DNA of 54,386 nt from Hydrogenobacter sp. (GTDB taxonomy: Bacteria > Aquificota > Aquificia > Aquificales > Aquificaceae), in the NCBI GenBank assembly GCA_023255875.1, contig JAGDVY010000010.1:1-54386 (forward strand), written 5' to 3'. Below are positions 25,300-36,533 of the stretch, piece by piece (within the stretch, counting starts at the first letter, position 1; each line of letters begins with the position of its first letter). The translations under genes were made by a program, and so were the position numbers. The notes under the pieces were generated by a model. The model had not been told where the DNA came from. It did no database searches and saw only the letters and a program-made list of their open reading frames with translations.

Positions 25300-26592
25300 T
25301 TAATTTGTCTGGAGTACGCTATCTATGTTAGTTTTTATCCACTTGGAATCAAGCCACTCTTTTGGATTTACTTCTATCCCATGAACCATTATGCCAAAGT
25401 GTAGGTGGTCCCCAAGAGCCAAGCCTGTGCTGTCTGTGTTTGCTATAATATCTCCCTTTTTCACAAACTGTCCCTTTTTAACCTTTATCTCTGATAGATG
25501 ACCGTACAAACTCATAAGACCAAAGCCGTGATCTATAACAACTATATTTCCGTATATACCCATACTGCCAGTAAAAACCACTATGCCACTGTTGCTGGCT
25601 GGCACTGGTGCGTTTTTAGTAGAAGCAAAGTCATAACCCATGTGTCTGCTCATGCTTATTTCTCTGCCTTGGTAGTAGTAGTACCTTATGTCTCCAAAGG
25701 TGGAGATCACTTTGCTACCCGGAAGCTGTAAAAAATTGCCCTCCCAAAGCTTTTTAGCGGTGCTGTTTGATCCTATACTTTTGAGATGCTCCACGTCTTT
25801 CTTTCTCCAATTCTCGTTAACTTCTTTGAAAGCATCAATGGGTGGCATGTCCCTACCAAGAAGGGGTATAATGACTTTCTTTATAAACTCTTCGCTGAGG
25901 GTTATTTTATCTATTTTAAACTGTACCTTCTTTATTTGGGTTTGCAAAGGGATAACTGCCATGTTTCCTGCAAGGTCATAGGCAATAACCTTTATGGGGG
26001 TAGCAGGATCTTGGTCTACCTTTAGAGGATATAGAGTAAAGTATTCCTCCTTACCTACAGGATACATGGGATACTTTTCCTCTCCTACCTGCAAGTATGC
26101 GCTATAGCCATCTTTTACCCTTACCTTTACCGCACCTGTGCCACCCTGTGGTACATACCGAGTATAATCCACAACTTCAAGCCTTGGAGGCAGAGTATCA
26201 ATCCAAGTGTCCATTTGGTAAGTTTTTCTGCCCAAAAGCCCGTATCTAAGTGTTATGAGCAGTTTGGCTTTTCCGTCTGTTAGTCCCACCTGTTTGGGAA
26301 CTAAATGTAGGGGAATAGCCCTTCCTTGTGGTGGTGCATCATACAGGATAAATTCTTTCTCTCCCTGAATGATCTTTACAGTTGCCTTTTTTACATCACC
26401 CTTTAGTCTTAGGATCACGTCCTTTTGAGTAGGTATGAAAGTGAGGTCCTTTAGGTTTTCCACTTGGGGTTTTCTTAACAAAAGAGAAAAGGCTAAATAT
26501 AAAGCGGTTCCTAAGACACCTATCAAAAGGATCAACCTTAGAAGCTTTTTTCTTCTTTGTTTTGGCTGTTTCCTTTCTAAACTGTACCTCAT
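25300..26592 (-). CDS. M23-family (LytM) peptidoglycan endopeptidase, membrane-anchored
   Basis: A 430-aa protein with a basic cytoplasmic N-terminus, one TM helix (about 19-38) and a long periplasmic region of beta-rich domains (about 45-215). The C-terminal M23 domain is at about 300-415. Zinc-site motifs are visible: HMGYDFA (HxxxD) and HLHFG (HxH). A second His lies in SLYGHLSEI. Catalytic ligands are intact, so it should be an active cell-wall endopeptidase and not a degenerate LytM activator. It overlaps prmA by 4 nt. Confidence 0.9.
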   Translation of the reverse strand: MRYSLERKQPKQRRKKLLRLILLIGVLGTALYLAFSLLLRKPQVENLKDLTFIPTQKDVILRLKGDVKKATVKIIQGEKEFILYDAPPQGRAIPLHLVPKQVGLTDGKAKLLITLRYGLLGRKTYQMDTWIDTLPPRLEVVDYTRYVPQGGTGAVKVRVKDGYSAYLQVGEEKYPMYPVGKEEYFTLYPLKVDQDPATPIKVIAYDLAGNMAVIPLQTQIKKVQFKIDKITLSEEFIKKVIIPLLGRDMPPIDAFKEVNENWRKKDVEHLKSIGSNSTAKKLWEGNFLQLPGSKVISTFGDIRYYYYQGREISMSRHMGYDFASTKNAPVPASNSGIVVFTGSMGIYGNIVVIDHGFGLMSLYGHLSEIKVKKGQFVKKGDIIANTDSTGLALGDHLHFGIMVHGIEVNPKEWLDSKWIKTNIDSVLQTN

Positions 26593-27310
26593 TTTTCCAC
26601 CACTATGCCATACCAGCCTTTAAGTTTCTTTATTTTAACTGTGCGCAGGTCTTTTAGCATTTCTAAGAGTTCCTCAAGTTCCTCCCTGCCGTATATACCA
26701 GAAAATACCGCACGTTTATTAAACAGGGGCTTTATGTGTTTCATTTCCTTTCTGAAGATATCTATCTCTAAGTTTGCACAAAGAAAGTCGTATGTTTCCT
26801 TTACATCTTGTGGTCTTGCTTTTATGCATTTTATGGATACACCATTTGTTTTTGCGTTCTTTTTGCATTCTCTTATGGCAACTTGGTCTATATCAATAGC
26901 TAAAACTTCTTTTGCGCCGAGCTTTTTTAGAGCTATAGACAAAATTCCGCTACCGCAACCTACATCTATGGCGGTCCAACCTCTTTTGAAAAACTCATCT
27001 ATCAACAAAAGACATACCTGTGTAGATGGGTGCAAACCAGTGCCAAAAGCCATGCCTGGGTTTATGAAAAGGGTCTTGATACCATAGGGCACAATGAGAA
27101 AGTCCTTTACCCTTATGGTTCTTAGATAACTTTTTGGGTGTTTTATACGGACCTCTTGAACTTGCAGAGGTTCTAAATGATCTAACTTTTCATAGACCGC
27201 AAAGATCACATTGCCATCTTTTCTGTCTAAGATCTCAACACCTTTTGTGTACTCTGTAAGTAGCTGATAAAAGCTTTCTTCCTGCAAGGAGTATATGTAC
27301 CTTATGTACT

Positions 27311-27314
<4 letters not shown>
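26589..27314 (-). CDS. prmA: Ribosomal protein L11 methyltransferase
   Basis: A 241-aa PrmA that methylates L11 lysines and N-terminus. The family signature NPGMAFGTGLHPSTQ is followed by the class I SAM-binding motif AIDVGCGSGILSIALKKLGA. At 241 aa it is shorter than the roughly 290-aa E. coli enzyme, with a reduced N-terminal substrate-recognition domain, as in other thermophiles. It overlaps both neighbours by 4 nt. Confidence 0.92.
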
Positions 27315-29127
<1,813 letters not shown>

Positions 29128-29130
29128 TTA

Positions 29131-29787
29131 TTATAACTCTTTTAAAAGCTCCACTACTTTTTTCATATCTTGGGTGAACTCTTTGTCCGCTTGGGGGTTT
29201 CTTAGCACATAAGCAGGATGGTAAGTTAGAAAAACCTTTATGTTCCTGTCAAAGGGGTAGTCAAAAATTTGTCCTCTGTAGCGCGTTATGGGTAGGTTCT
29301 TACCCAAAAGCCCTTCAAGAGCGGTAGAGCCCAAGCAAACTATGAGCTTTGGCTTTATTATCTCTATTTCCTTTCTCAGATAGGGTATACAGCTTATCAT
29401 CTCCTCCTTGGTGGGTTTTCTGTTTCCCGGTGGTCTTGATTTTACTACATTGGTGATATAAACATCTTCACGCCTTAGTCCCACTTCTTGGAGCTTTTCG
29501 TTTAGGTACCTACCCGCTCTTCCTACAAAGGGCTTTTTTTGTATGTCTTCCTCCTCACCTGGTGCTTCTCCCACAAAAACCACTGGTGAATCAGGATTCC
29601 CATCACCAAAGACATAGCCACTGCTACCTTGATAGAGCACACACTTACCCTCGGAGCTCATTTTTTTGTATAGCTCTTCCAAAAGAAGCCTTTTATCCTT
29701 CTTTTCCTCTCTCTTTTCAACTGAGTAAAGCTCCGTTATACCTATTTCTTCTAAGGACTTTACCGTTGCAAAAAGTTTTCTATCCAT
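29131..29787 (-). CDS. Family 4 uracil-DNA glycosylase with an incomplete Fe-S site
   Basis: A 218-aa thermophile-type uracil-DNA glycosylase that removes uracil from deaminated DNA. Motif 1 is GEAPGEEED (73-81) and motif 3 is YHPAYVLRNP. ITNVVK-RPP and NRKPTKEEM are also typical. Family 4 enzymes normally have four Cys binding a [4Fe-4S] cluster (CxxC, KCRPP, and a Cys in the following helix). Here the first Cys is E46 and the third is S117 (VVKSRPP). Only C49 and C133 remain, so the cluster is probably absent. Activity is expected from the intact active-site motifs. Confidence 0.88.
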   Translation of the reverse strand: MDRKLFATVKSLEEIGITELYSVEKREEKKDKRLLLEELYKKMSSEGKCVLYQGSSGYVFGDGNPDSPVVFVGEAPGEEEDIQKKPFVGRAGRYLNEKLQEVGLRREDVYITNVVKSRPPGNRKPTKEEMISCIPYLRKEIEIIKPKLIVCLGSTALEGLLGKNLPITRYRGQIFDYPFDRNIKVFLTYHPAYVLRNPQADKEFTQDMKKVVELLKEL

Positions 29788-30008
29788 GACTTTTCAAAGC
29801 AAGCACTTCCCTCTTGGTAATTCTGGCTTTTCTCTATGCACTCCTTTAGCTTTTCCAACCTGTAAGTGGCTAACTTCTTGCATATTACCCAAGCGTATTC
29901 ACACCATTTGTGCTCTTTTAAGGGGTTGGTATTACACTCTTTGTCCCCTGCGTAGGAAACACCAAAAGCGAGTATTAAACAGAGACTAACTTTCTGTATC
30001 TTTCCCAT
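29760..30008 (-). CDS. Small exported cysteine-rich protein
   Basis: About 82 aa and not recognised. The ATG at 30008 is chosen because it opens a typical signal peptide (MGKIQKVSLCLILAFGVSYAG). The mature part is charged and helical with five cysteines (in KECNT, KWCEY, VICKK, KECIE and ACFEK), spaced like a small helical disulfide protein of the CHCH type. It overlaps the nuoF 3' end by 34 nt and the glycosylase start by 28 nt, unusually tight but in line with the dense packing here. Confidence 0.6.
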   Translation of the reverse strand: MGKIQKVSLCLILAFGVSYAGDKECNTNPLKEHKWCEYAWVICKKLATYRLEKLKECIEKSQNYQEGSACFEKSWIENFLQR

Positions 30009-31246
30009 TCTTCTGGAAACTTTTTCATAGTCTGTCTTATGAGCCTTCCTGCTACCGCACCAAGACCGCATATGGAGGTAGGCTGTATATACTGATTTAC
30101 GAAATCAAAGCCTTCCCAGTCTCTCTCTGTTGCAATGCCTTGAATGATCCTATGTAGAAGGTTTGCCTGCTCGTATGTGCCTACCCTACAGGGAGTACAC
30201 TGCCCGCAACTCTCATGAGCGTAAAACTCCGCTATCTTTAAACACATCTTGACTATATCGTCCTCCTCTGTTAACACTATTACCGTTCCTGTTCCACCAA
30301 AACCAAAGGGTGAGTAGTCCATGGGTGTGTCAAGTTCTTCCGCAGAAAAGCAGTCAAGGGCACCAGAAAATACCGCCTTAACCTTCTTGTTGTTTATAGT
30401 CCCACCTGCGTACTTATAAACCACCTCTCTTAAGGTAGTGTTCATGGGAAGCTCATAAACACCGGGTTTCTTAACCTTACCGCTTACTGGAAAGAGCTTT
30501 GGTCCCGGATAATCACTGGGTCCTATATATCTGTAATCTTCCCAACCGAGCTTTATGATAAAGGGTATGTTGCAGAGGGTTTCTACATTATTGACCACTG
30601 TAGGTCTTCCAAAAAGTCCATACTGCACAGGGAAGGGAGGCTTTATGCGTGGAAAACCTCTCTTGCCCTCAAGGGATTCTATCAGAGCGCTCTCCTCACC
30701 GCATATGTAAGCACCCGCACCCCTTGCCACATATATTTCAAGGTCAAAACCACTTCCCAGTATATTTTTTCCTAAGAAACCCATCTTTTTTGCTTCTTCT
30801 ATGGCATCTCTTAGTATGTAATACCCTGCGGTGTACTCTCCTCTTATGTATATAAAAGCTTCATTGGCACCAATAGCGTAAGCGGATATGATCATGCCCT
30901 CTATCAAAAGGTGAGGATCTCTCTCTATGATCACCCTGTCCTTGAAAGTGCCTGGCTCAGATTCATCTGCGTTGCATATGAGGTATCTGGGAGCAGGGTT
31001 TTGGATGGCAAACTTCCACTTTTTGCCTGTGGGAAATCCAGCACCACCACGTCCTCTTAGCTGGCTTTTGTCCACCCACTCTACTATTTCCTGAGGGTCC
31101 ATATTGAGAGCTTTTTCAAGAGCCTGATAGCCTCCGTCCCGTAGATAGTCTTCTATGGTGTGCACCTTTGGTTTTTTTGCTCTCTTTAAGAGCATATCCA
31201 AGGTGGTTTCTGCGTATATGTTAGGCATAACGGGATAGGATCTCAT
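29975..31246 (-). CDS. nuoF: NADH-quinone oxidoreductase subunit F
   Basis: About 423 aa. This subunit binds FMN and NADH and the N3 [4Fe-4S] cluster of complex I. NADH/FMN motifs are GRGGAGFPTGKKW and GAGAYICGEESALIESLEG, and cluster ligands are in ESCGQCTPCRVG and SICGLG. The ATG at 31246 has AAGGAG 7 nt upstream and is preferred over the longer form starting at 31267. It overlaps nuoE by 26 nt. Only E and F are here, with no other nuo genes in the window. Confidence 0.96.
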   Translation of the reverse strand: MRSYPVMPNIYAETTLDMLLKRAKKPKVHTIEDYLRDGGYQALEKALNMDPQEIVEWVDKSQLRGRGGAGFPTGKKWKFAIQNPAPRYLICNADESEPGTFKDRVIIERDPHLLIEGMIISAYAIGANEAFIYIRGEYTAGYYILRDAIEEAKKMGFLGKNILGSGFDLEIYVARGAGAYICGEESALIESLEGKRGFPRIKPPFPVQYGLFGRPTVVNNVETLCNIPFIIKLGWEDYRYIGPSDYPGPKLFPVSGKVKKPGVYELPMNTTLREVVYKYAGGTINNKKVKAVFSGALDCFSAEELDTPMDYSPFGFGGTGTVIVLTEEDDIVKMCLKIAEFYAHESCGQCTPCRVGTYEQANLLHRIIQGIATERDWEGFDFVNQYIQPTSICGLGAVAGRLIRQTMKKFPEEWERYRKLVSV

Positions 31247-31685
31247 GGAGTTTCTCCTTACTCTCAAATTTGTAAGAATCCTCGTCTATCATAAAAAAGG
31301 GCGCTTCGCTACACGCACCCAAGCATTGGACCGCTATTAGTTTAAAACGTCCATCTTTGGTAGTTTGACCAAAATCTATACCCAAAAGCTCCTTAAGAGC
31401 TTTAATTAGCCTGTCTTTGTTCATAAGCTCACACACTATGCTTACACACACTCTTATCCTGTGTCTTGCGGGCTCTCCCCTATCAAACATGTCATAAAAA
31501 GACACCACACTCTCCACGTGGTTTAGTGGCAGGTCAAGAAGCTTGGCAACCTCCTCAAGGGCAAACTGGGGTATGTGTCCATAATGATTTTGCACTTCGT
31601 GCAGGCACATAAGTATAGCTTGCTCCTTTCTGGGAAAGTACTCCGCATGCTCTTTGAGTTTGTTCAAAAGGCTTTCTTCCAGCAT
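31221..31685 (-). CDS. nuoE: NADH-quinone oxidoreductase subunit E
   Basis: A 154-aa thioredoxin-like subunit holding the N1a [2Fe-2S] cluster. Its ligands are visible as CVSIVC (Cx4C) and CLGAC (Cx3C). The N-terminal part is the usual helical bundle (RKEQAILMCLHEVQNHYGHIP). It forms the electron-input module with NuoF and starts 16 nt after the dnaG stop, an unusual co-transcription. Confidence 0.95.
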   Translation of the reverse strand: MLEESLLNKLKEHAEYFPRKEQAILMCLHEVQNHYGHIPQFALEEVAKLLDLPLNHVESVVSFYDMFDRGEPARHRIRVCVSIVCELMNKDRLIKALKELLGIDFGQTTKDGRFKLIAVQCLGACSEAPFFMIDEDSYKFESKEKLHEILSRYA

Positions 31686-31701
31686 GGTATTAAATTATAA
31701 A

Positions 31702-33252
31702 TTATCTCATCCTTCTAAAACGGACTATGTACTTGTCCTTTTCCTCTCGCAACTTTCTTATATCCTTTTCACCTTGACTGAGGTCAAACTGAGACTTATC
31801 TACTCTGAGAAGATGATAGCTTGTCTCAAAAGCAGACTCCAAATCATACACCTTTGTGTTTTTTATATCTTCTGGTACCATGTGGTAATCTCCTGCCAAG
31901 ATGTACTCCGCTATCTGCATGGCTTTGGGTGAGAGCACCACATCTTTCAAATACTCTTCTTTCCCCAATCTCATAAGACCCAGCAAAAATACTTTTTCGT
32001 TGTAAGTTAAACCTAAGGTTTCCTCCTTATCTTCCACCTTTTGAACTTTGGGCATCTGCTCGTAAAGAAGGCTCACAGAAAGGTTTGATGCGGAACTTGC
32101 TAACTTTATAAGCTCGTGTTGATAAACCACGTCTGTTACAAAGCTCGCATAATAAAGAAAGTCCTTCAAAGCATAACTTTTGCCTTCTTTAATCTCCTCT
32201 ATCAAAATCTGAAAAATGTCTTGTGCATTCTGAATGAGTGTTCGCAAACCCTCTTTGTCCTTTTTTGCCATGGTGTCTGGGTCCTCACCTTCTGGAAGGT
32301 ATGCCACCTTTACGTTAATACCTTGGGAGAGCAAATAAGGCGTGGCAAGCCTTACCGCTTTCTTTCCTGCATTATCACCATCAAAGAGTAGCACTACATT
32401 TTTTGTGTATTTGGAGAGGGCTTTGGCGTGATCTTGGCTAAAAGCGGTGCCTAAGGGTGCTACAGTGTTTTTGTAGCCTTCTTGGTGCATACTGATGACA
32501 TCAAAATAACCTTCAACCACTATCGCAAAATCCATCTCCTTTATGTACTCTCTTGCTTGGTGCAAACCAAATACAACAGACCTTTTTTTAAAAAACTCAC
32601 TTTCTGGTGAGTTTATGTATTTGGGATGTCCTTCCTGAAGAAGTCTTCCACCAAAGGCTATACAGTTTCCCTTTTCGTCCCTTATAGGTATTATGAGTCT
32701 CCCAGCAAAGAGATCTTTGTATACCCCTTCGTCAAGCTTTATTAAGTTTCCCGTCTTTTCATAAGCGTCAAGAATGCCCTCTTTTTTAAGAAAACTCACT
32801 AAGTCTTCAGATGAAGGAGAGTATCCCAACATAAAATTTTGGACACTTTTTGAAGATACACCCCTGCTTTTGAGATAATCTATGACCTTAGGTGCGTTTT
32901 CAAGAGCACTGTGATAGTAGCTTGCTACTAACTCAAGGATATGAAATGGCTTATTATCTTTTTTAGTCTCCTTGATCTTTATGGGAATGTTGTACTTCTT
33001 TGCAAGCTTTATAAGGGCTTCTGAGTAGCTTATGTTTTCGTACAAAGAGACAAACTTTATGGCATCACCACCTACACCACACCCAAAGCACTTGAATATA
33101 CCTTTTGAAGGAGATACAAAGAATGAAGGAGTATCATCTGGGTGGAAAGGACACCTTGCGCTGTAGTTACTTCCTACCCTTTTGAGATCTATGTAAGAAG
33201 ATATGACATCTACAATATCTATCTTTCTGAGAAGTTCATCTCTGGCGGACAT
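31702..33252 (-). CDS. dnaG: DNA primase
   Basis: A 516-aa primase that lays RNA primers for replication. The CHC2 zinc finger is CPFH at the start of the finger and CFGC after KGIFK (about 34-60). The TOPRIM core has VEGYFDVISM (catalytic Glu), LLFDGDNAGKKA and the DxD-type region. The C-terminal DnaB-interaction domain is shorter than in E. coli (581 aa in total). It is the first gene of the long minus-strand block. The TATAAT at 33276-33271 on the minus strand overlaps the start codon of the divergent epimerase. Confidence 0.95.
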   Translation of the reverse strand: MSARDELLRKIDIVDVISSYIDLKRVGSNYSARCPFHPDDTPSFFVSPSKGIFKCFGCGVGGDAIKFVSLYENISYSEALIKLAKKYNIPIKIKETKKDNKPFHILELVASYYHSALENAPKVIDYLKSRGVSSKSVQNFMLGYSPSSEDLVSFLKKEGILDAYEKTGNLIKLDEGVYKDLFAGRLIIPIRDEKGNCIAFGGRLLQEGHPKYINSPESEFFKKRSVVFGLHQAREYIKEMDFAIVVEGYFDVISMHQEGYKNTVAPLGTAFSQDHAKALSKYTKNVVLLFDGDNAGKKAVRLATPYLLSQGINVKVAYLPEGEDPDTMAKKDKEGLRTLIQNAQDIFQILIEEIKEGKSYALKDFLYYASFVTDVVYQHELIKLASSASNLSVSLLYEQMPKVQKVEDKEETLGLTYNEKVFLLGLMRLGKEEYLKDVVLSPKAMQIAEYILAGDYHMVPEDIKNTKVYDLESAFETSYHLLRVDKSQFDLSQGEKDIRKLREEKDKYIVRFRRMR

Positions 33253-33263
33253 GCTTTATAAGG

Positions 33264-33269
33264 TAAAAT
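33264..33269 (+). promoter_or_regulatory. Probable -10 box for the epimerase gene (leaderless)
   Basis: TAAAAT at 33264-33269 ends 7 nt before the ATG at 33277. A second AT-rich match, TATAAT on the minus strand at 33276-33271, would serve dnaG. Both genes therefore use a 24-bp divergent space. Confidence 0.4.
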
Positions 33270-33276
33270 TATTATA

Positions 33277-34245
33277 ATGCAAAGCTTCCTTGTTACTGGG
33301 TGTGCAGGGTTTATAGGCTGGAAGGTTTGTGAGAAGCTCCTTCAGAAAGGACACCAAGTGATAGGTATAGATAACCTTAATGATTACTACGATGTTAGGC
33401 TGAAAGAGTACAGACTAAACCTCCTTAAAGATTACGAAAACTTTACCTTTTACCAAGGGGATATAGAAGATATATCCTTTCTTAGGGAAGTTTTTAAGAG
33501 GCACGCCTTTGATGCGGTAATAAATGAGGCAGCAAGGGCAGGTGTTAGGTACTCTATAGAAAATCCTTTTGTTTATATGACTACCAACGCTCTTGGAACG
33601 CTTAACCTCCTTGAGACGTGCAAAGATTATGGGGTAAAAAAGTTTGTCCTTGCTTCTACTTCCTCCTTATACGCAGGACAACCTATGCCTTTCAAAGAAG
33701 ACCTTCCCGTGAATACGCCCATATCTCCTTACGCAGCCTCTAAAAAGTCCGCAGAAGTTATGGCTTATACTTACCACTACCTCTATCAGATAGATGTGGC
33801 TGTGGTGCGCTACTTTACCGTTTATGGACCTGCGGGAAGGCCAGATATGAGTATCTTTAGGTTTATCAAGTGGATTCTTGAGGGTGTGCCTTTGCAGATC
33901 TTCGGTGATGGAAGCCAAAGCAGGGACTTCACTTACATAGACGACATAGCAGAAGGCACTATCCTTGCTCTTAACACGGTAGGTTATGAGATATTCAATC
34001 TTGGAAATAACAAACCTCATAGTCTTTCTTATGTTATTGAACTCATAGAAAGATACACGGGCAAAAAGGCTCTTTTGGAATATAAAGAGTTTCACAAGGC
34101 GGACATGAAAGCCACTTGGGCTGATATAGAAAAAGCTAAGAGAGTTCTGGGGTGGGAGCCAAAGGTGAGCTTGGAGGAGGGTATAAAGAGAACCGTTGAA
34201 TGGACCTTTGATAACTGGGACTGGTTAAAGCATGTGAAGCTCTGA
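33277..34245 (+). CDS. NAD-dependent sugar-nucleotide epimerase (UDP-glucuronate 4-epimerase-like)
   Basis: A 322-aa short-chain dehydrogenase/reductase of the extended class. The Rossmann loop is TGCAGFIG at the N-terminus, followed by GIDNLNDYYDVRLKEYRL, a segment characteristic of UDP-glucuronate/UDP-galacturonate 4-epimerases (CapI type). The catalytic set is Ser in STSSLY and YAASK. It probably supplies a sugar for surface polysaccharide. No glycosyltransferases are nearby. Its 3' end overlaps dxs by 21 bp in convergent orientation. Confidence 0.85.
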   Translation: MQSFLVTGCAGFIGWKVCEKLLQKGHQVIGIDNLNDYYDVRLKEYRLNLLKDYENFTFYQGDIEDISFLREVFKRHAFDAVINEAARAGVRYSIENPFVYMTTNALGTLNLLETCKDYGVKKFVLASTSSLYAGQPMPFKEDLPVNTPISPYAASKKSAEVMAYTYHYLYQIDVAVVRYFTVYGPAGRPDMSIFRFIKWILEGVPLQIFGDGSQSRDFTYIDDIAEGTILALNTVGYEIFNLGNNKPHSLSYVIELIERYTGKKALLEYKEFHKADMKATWADIEKAKRVLGWEPKVSLEEGIKRTVEWTFDNWDWLKHVKL

Positions 34246-36111
34246 CTTTTTTACAAACTCTTTTACCCTTTTGGCTATACCCTCTGCGTCTATACCCACT
34301 AAGCTCCTGAGCAAGTTTTGGTTTCCGTGCTCTATAAACCTATCTGGAATGCCTATAAGCAGAGTCCTCTTTAGTATGCCCTTTTGGGAGAGCCACTCAA
34401 GAACTCCAGAGCCAAAACCACCAACAACGGTGTTGTCCTCTACCGTCACAAAAAGGGGATACCTTTCACACAGATGTGTAAGAAGTACATCATCCATGGG
34501 TTTTACAAAGCGCGCATTGACCACGCCTGCCTTTATACCTTCTTTCCTGAGAAGTTCCGCGGATTTTAGCGCCTGATATACAGTGTAGCCCACCGCAAGA
34601 ATGACCACATCTTCCCCTTCCAAAAGAACTTCCCAGCTACCTACGGGTATCTTCTTGAAGCCTTCCGTTGGCACTCCGTATGCTGGTCCTCTTGGATACC
34701 TTATGGCAAAGGGTCCGTTCCACTCAAGAGCGGTGTAAAGAAGGTCTCTGAGCTCCTGCTCGTCCTTTGGAGCAGAAACTACCATGTTGGGAATGCACCT
34801 AAGATAAGAGAGGTCAAAAACTCCGTGATGGGTTGGTCCATCATCTCCCACAAGTCCAGCTCTGTCTATGGCAAATACTACATGAAGGTTTTGTAGGGCT
34901 ATGTCGTGAATCACCTGATCGTAAGCTCTTTGTAAGAAAGTGGAGTAGTAAGCAGCAATGGGTTTTAGACCTTGAGCAGCAAGACCTCCTGCAAAGGTGC
35001 AAGCGTGCTGTTCCGCAATACCCACATCAAAAAACCTGTTGGGGTACTTCTGACTAAACTCTACAAGTCCAGAGCCTTCTTTCATTGCGGGTGTTATGAC
35101 CACAAGTTCGGGAAATATCTCTGCAAGCTCCACCACCGCCTTACCAAAAGCGGAGGTCCATGTAGGAGGTGAGGGTTTTTTGATAAACTCTCCTGACTCT
35201 CTCTTGTAAGGAGCCACACCGTGCCAAGTGACGGGATCGTTCTCTGCTGGTTTGTAGCCTTTGCCCTTTTTGGTGTATATGTGCAAAAGTACAGGACCCT
35301 TTATGTGCTTTATGTTCTCAAGGGTTTTCTCAAGAGCAGGAAGGTCGTGTCCATTTACTGGTCCTATATAATTAAAACCCAACTCCTCAAATATTATTCC
35401 GGGGGATATGAGCCCTTTAAGGAACTCCTCAGTGAGCTTTACTATCCTACCCGCACCGCTTATGTGCTCAAGCAAGTGCTTTACTTTTTGCCTTGTCTCT
35501 TGGACAAACCTTCCACTGAGAATCTTACTAAGGTAAGTGGATATGGCACCCACATTGGGAGATATGGACATCTCATTATCGTTGAGTATTACTATAAAAC
35601 GGTTGGGTCTTAAGTGCCCTGCGTTGTTTAGAGCCTCAAAAGCCATACCTGCGGTCATAGCACCATCACCTATGACCGCAACCACATAACCCTCTTGACC
35701 AAGAAGATCCATTGCCTTCCTAAAGCCAAGCGCTGCAGAGATGGATGTGGAGCTATGCCCTGCACCAAAGGCATCATAGATGCTCTCCTCTCTTCTGAGG
35801 AAACCCGATATACCACCATACTGTCTTAGGGTGGGAAAGCTTTCCTTTCTGTCCGTGAGTATCTTCCATGGATACGCCTGATGTCCAATATCCCAAACTA
35901 TCACATCAGAGGGAGGGTTAAAGGTTCTAAGAAGGGCTATGGTGAGCTCCACAACTCCAAGACCAGGAGCTACATGTCCGCCGTTCTTTGCGGTCACCTC
36001 AAGAATGTAGTCTCTGACCTCTTCCGCAAGCTTGTATAGTTCCTGATAGGACATGTATTTTAAGTCTATGGGACCCGTGTAATCCTTAAGAATACTATAC
36101 CTTTCCAGCAT
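34225..36111 (-). CDS. dxs: 1-deoxy-D-xylulose-5-phosphate synthase
   Basis: A 628-aa thiamine-diphosphate enzyme that condenses pyruvate and glyceraldehyde-3-phosphate, the entry step of the MEP isoprenoid pathway. The ThDP motif is GDGAMTAGMAFEALNNAG, with the DXS-specific GHQAYPWKILTDR and, in the transketolase C-half, AIDRAGLVGDDGPTHHGVFD. Length is normal. It lies 20 nt downstream of the 4-TM protein and is probably on the reverse gyrase transcript. Confidence 0.97.
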   Translation of the reverse strand: MLERYSILKDYTGPIDLKYMSYQELYKLAEEVRDYILEVTAKNGGHVAPGLGVVELTIALLRTFNPPSDVIVWDIGHQAYPWKILTDRKESFPTLRQYGGISGFLRREESIYDAFGAGHSSTSISAALGFRKAMDLLGQEGYVVAVIGDGAMTAGMAFEALNNAGHLRPNRFIVILNDNEMSISPNVGAISTYLSKILSGRFVQETRQKVKHLLEHISGAGRIVKLTEEFLKGLISPGIIFEELGFNYIGPVNGHDLPALEKTLENIKHIKGPVLLHIYTKKGKGYKPAENDPVTWHGVAPYKRESGEFIKKPSPPTWTSAFGKAVVELAEIFPELVVITPAMKEGSGLVEFSQKYPNRFFDVGIAEQHACTFAGGLAAQGLKPIAAYYSTFLQRAYDQVIHDIALQNLHVVFAIDRAGLVGDDGPTHHGVFDLSYLRCIPNMVVSAPKDEQELRDLLYTALEWNGPFAIRYPRGPAYGVPTEGFKKIPVGSWEVLLEGEDVVILAVGYTVYQALKSAELLRKEGIKAGVVNARFVKPMDDVLLTHLCERYPLFVTVEDNTVVGGFGSGVLEWLSQKGILKRTLLIGIPDRFIEHGNQNLLRSLVGIDAEGIAKRVKEFVKKSELHML

Positions 36112-36131
36112 ACCCTATGAATATAGGACCT

Positions 36132-36533
36132 TTAGGAGAAAAATACAAGCCTTATCATCCAGCCTGTGAAGAACTCAAAAAGTACCAAAAGCACCCCCAA
36201 AATGCTTATTAGCAGACCCATTTTGCCTGCATTTTCTCCCTTGAACCAAAAGAATAGAAAAGAAAAGAGCGCGTAAAGTAAAAGAAGTATGCCGTTCCAC
36301 TTGTGGGGAAACATCCAGATAGCGGGCGCTTTGGACTGCACCAAAGGCACATTAGACACAGAAAAACCTGCAAGCACCGACAGCAGTGCCACTACCATAA
36401 GAAAACCATGTAAGACAAGTGTGTACCTAAAAGCTTGGGTGTTTTTGAACAAACTGAGGCTGAAAACATAAAGCACAAACACTACAAAAGCTAAGAGTAT
36501 AGTGCTATAAGCAAAGAGCGGGTGAAGGATCAT
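36132..36533 (-). CDS. Four-TM membrane protein of unknown function
   Basis: A 133-aa polytopic protein with TM segments at about 8-28, 40-60, 80-98 and 106-128. Conserved-looking polar residues near membrane edges include HP at position 4-5, H43 (VLHGF) and HK at 77-78. The pattern is reminiscent of DUF2231-like or cytochrome b561-like bundles but is not convincing. It overlaps the reverse gyrase stop by 4 nt and precedes dxs. Confidence 0.7.
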   Translation of the reverse strand: MILHPLFAYSTILLAFVVFVLYVFSLSLFKNTQAFRYTLVLHGFLMVVALLSVLAGFSVSNVPLVQSKAPAIWMFPHKWNGILLLLYALFSFLFFWFKGENAGKMGLLISILGVLLVLFEFFTGWMIRLVFFS

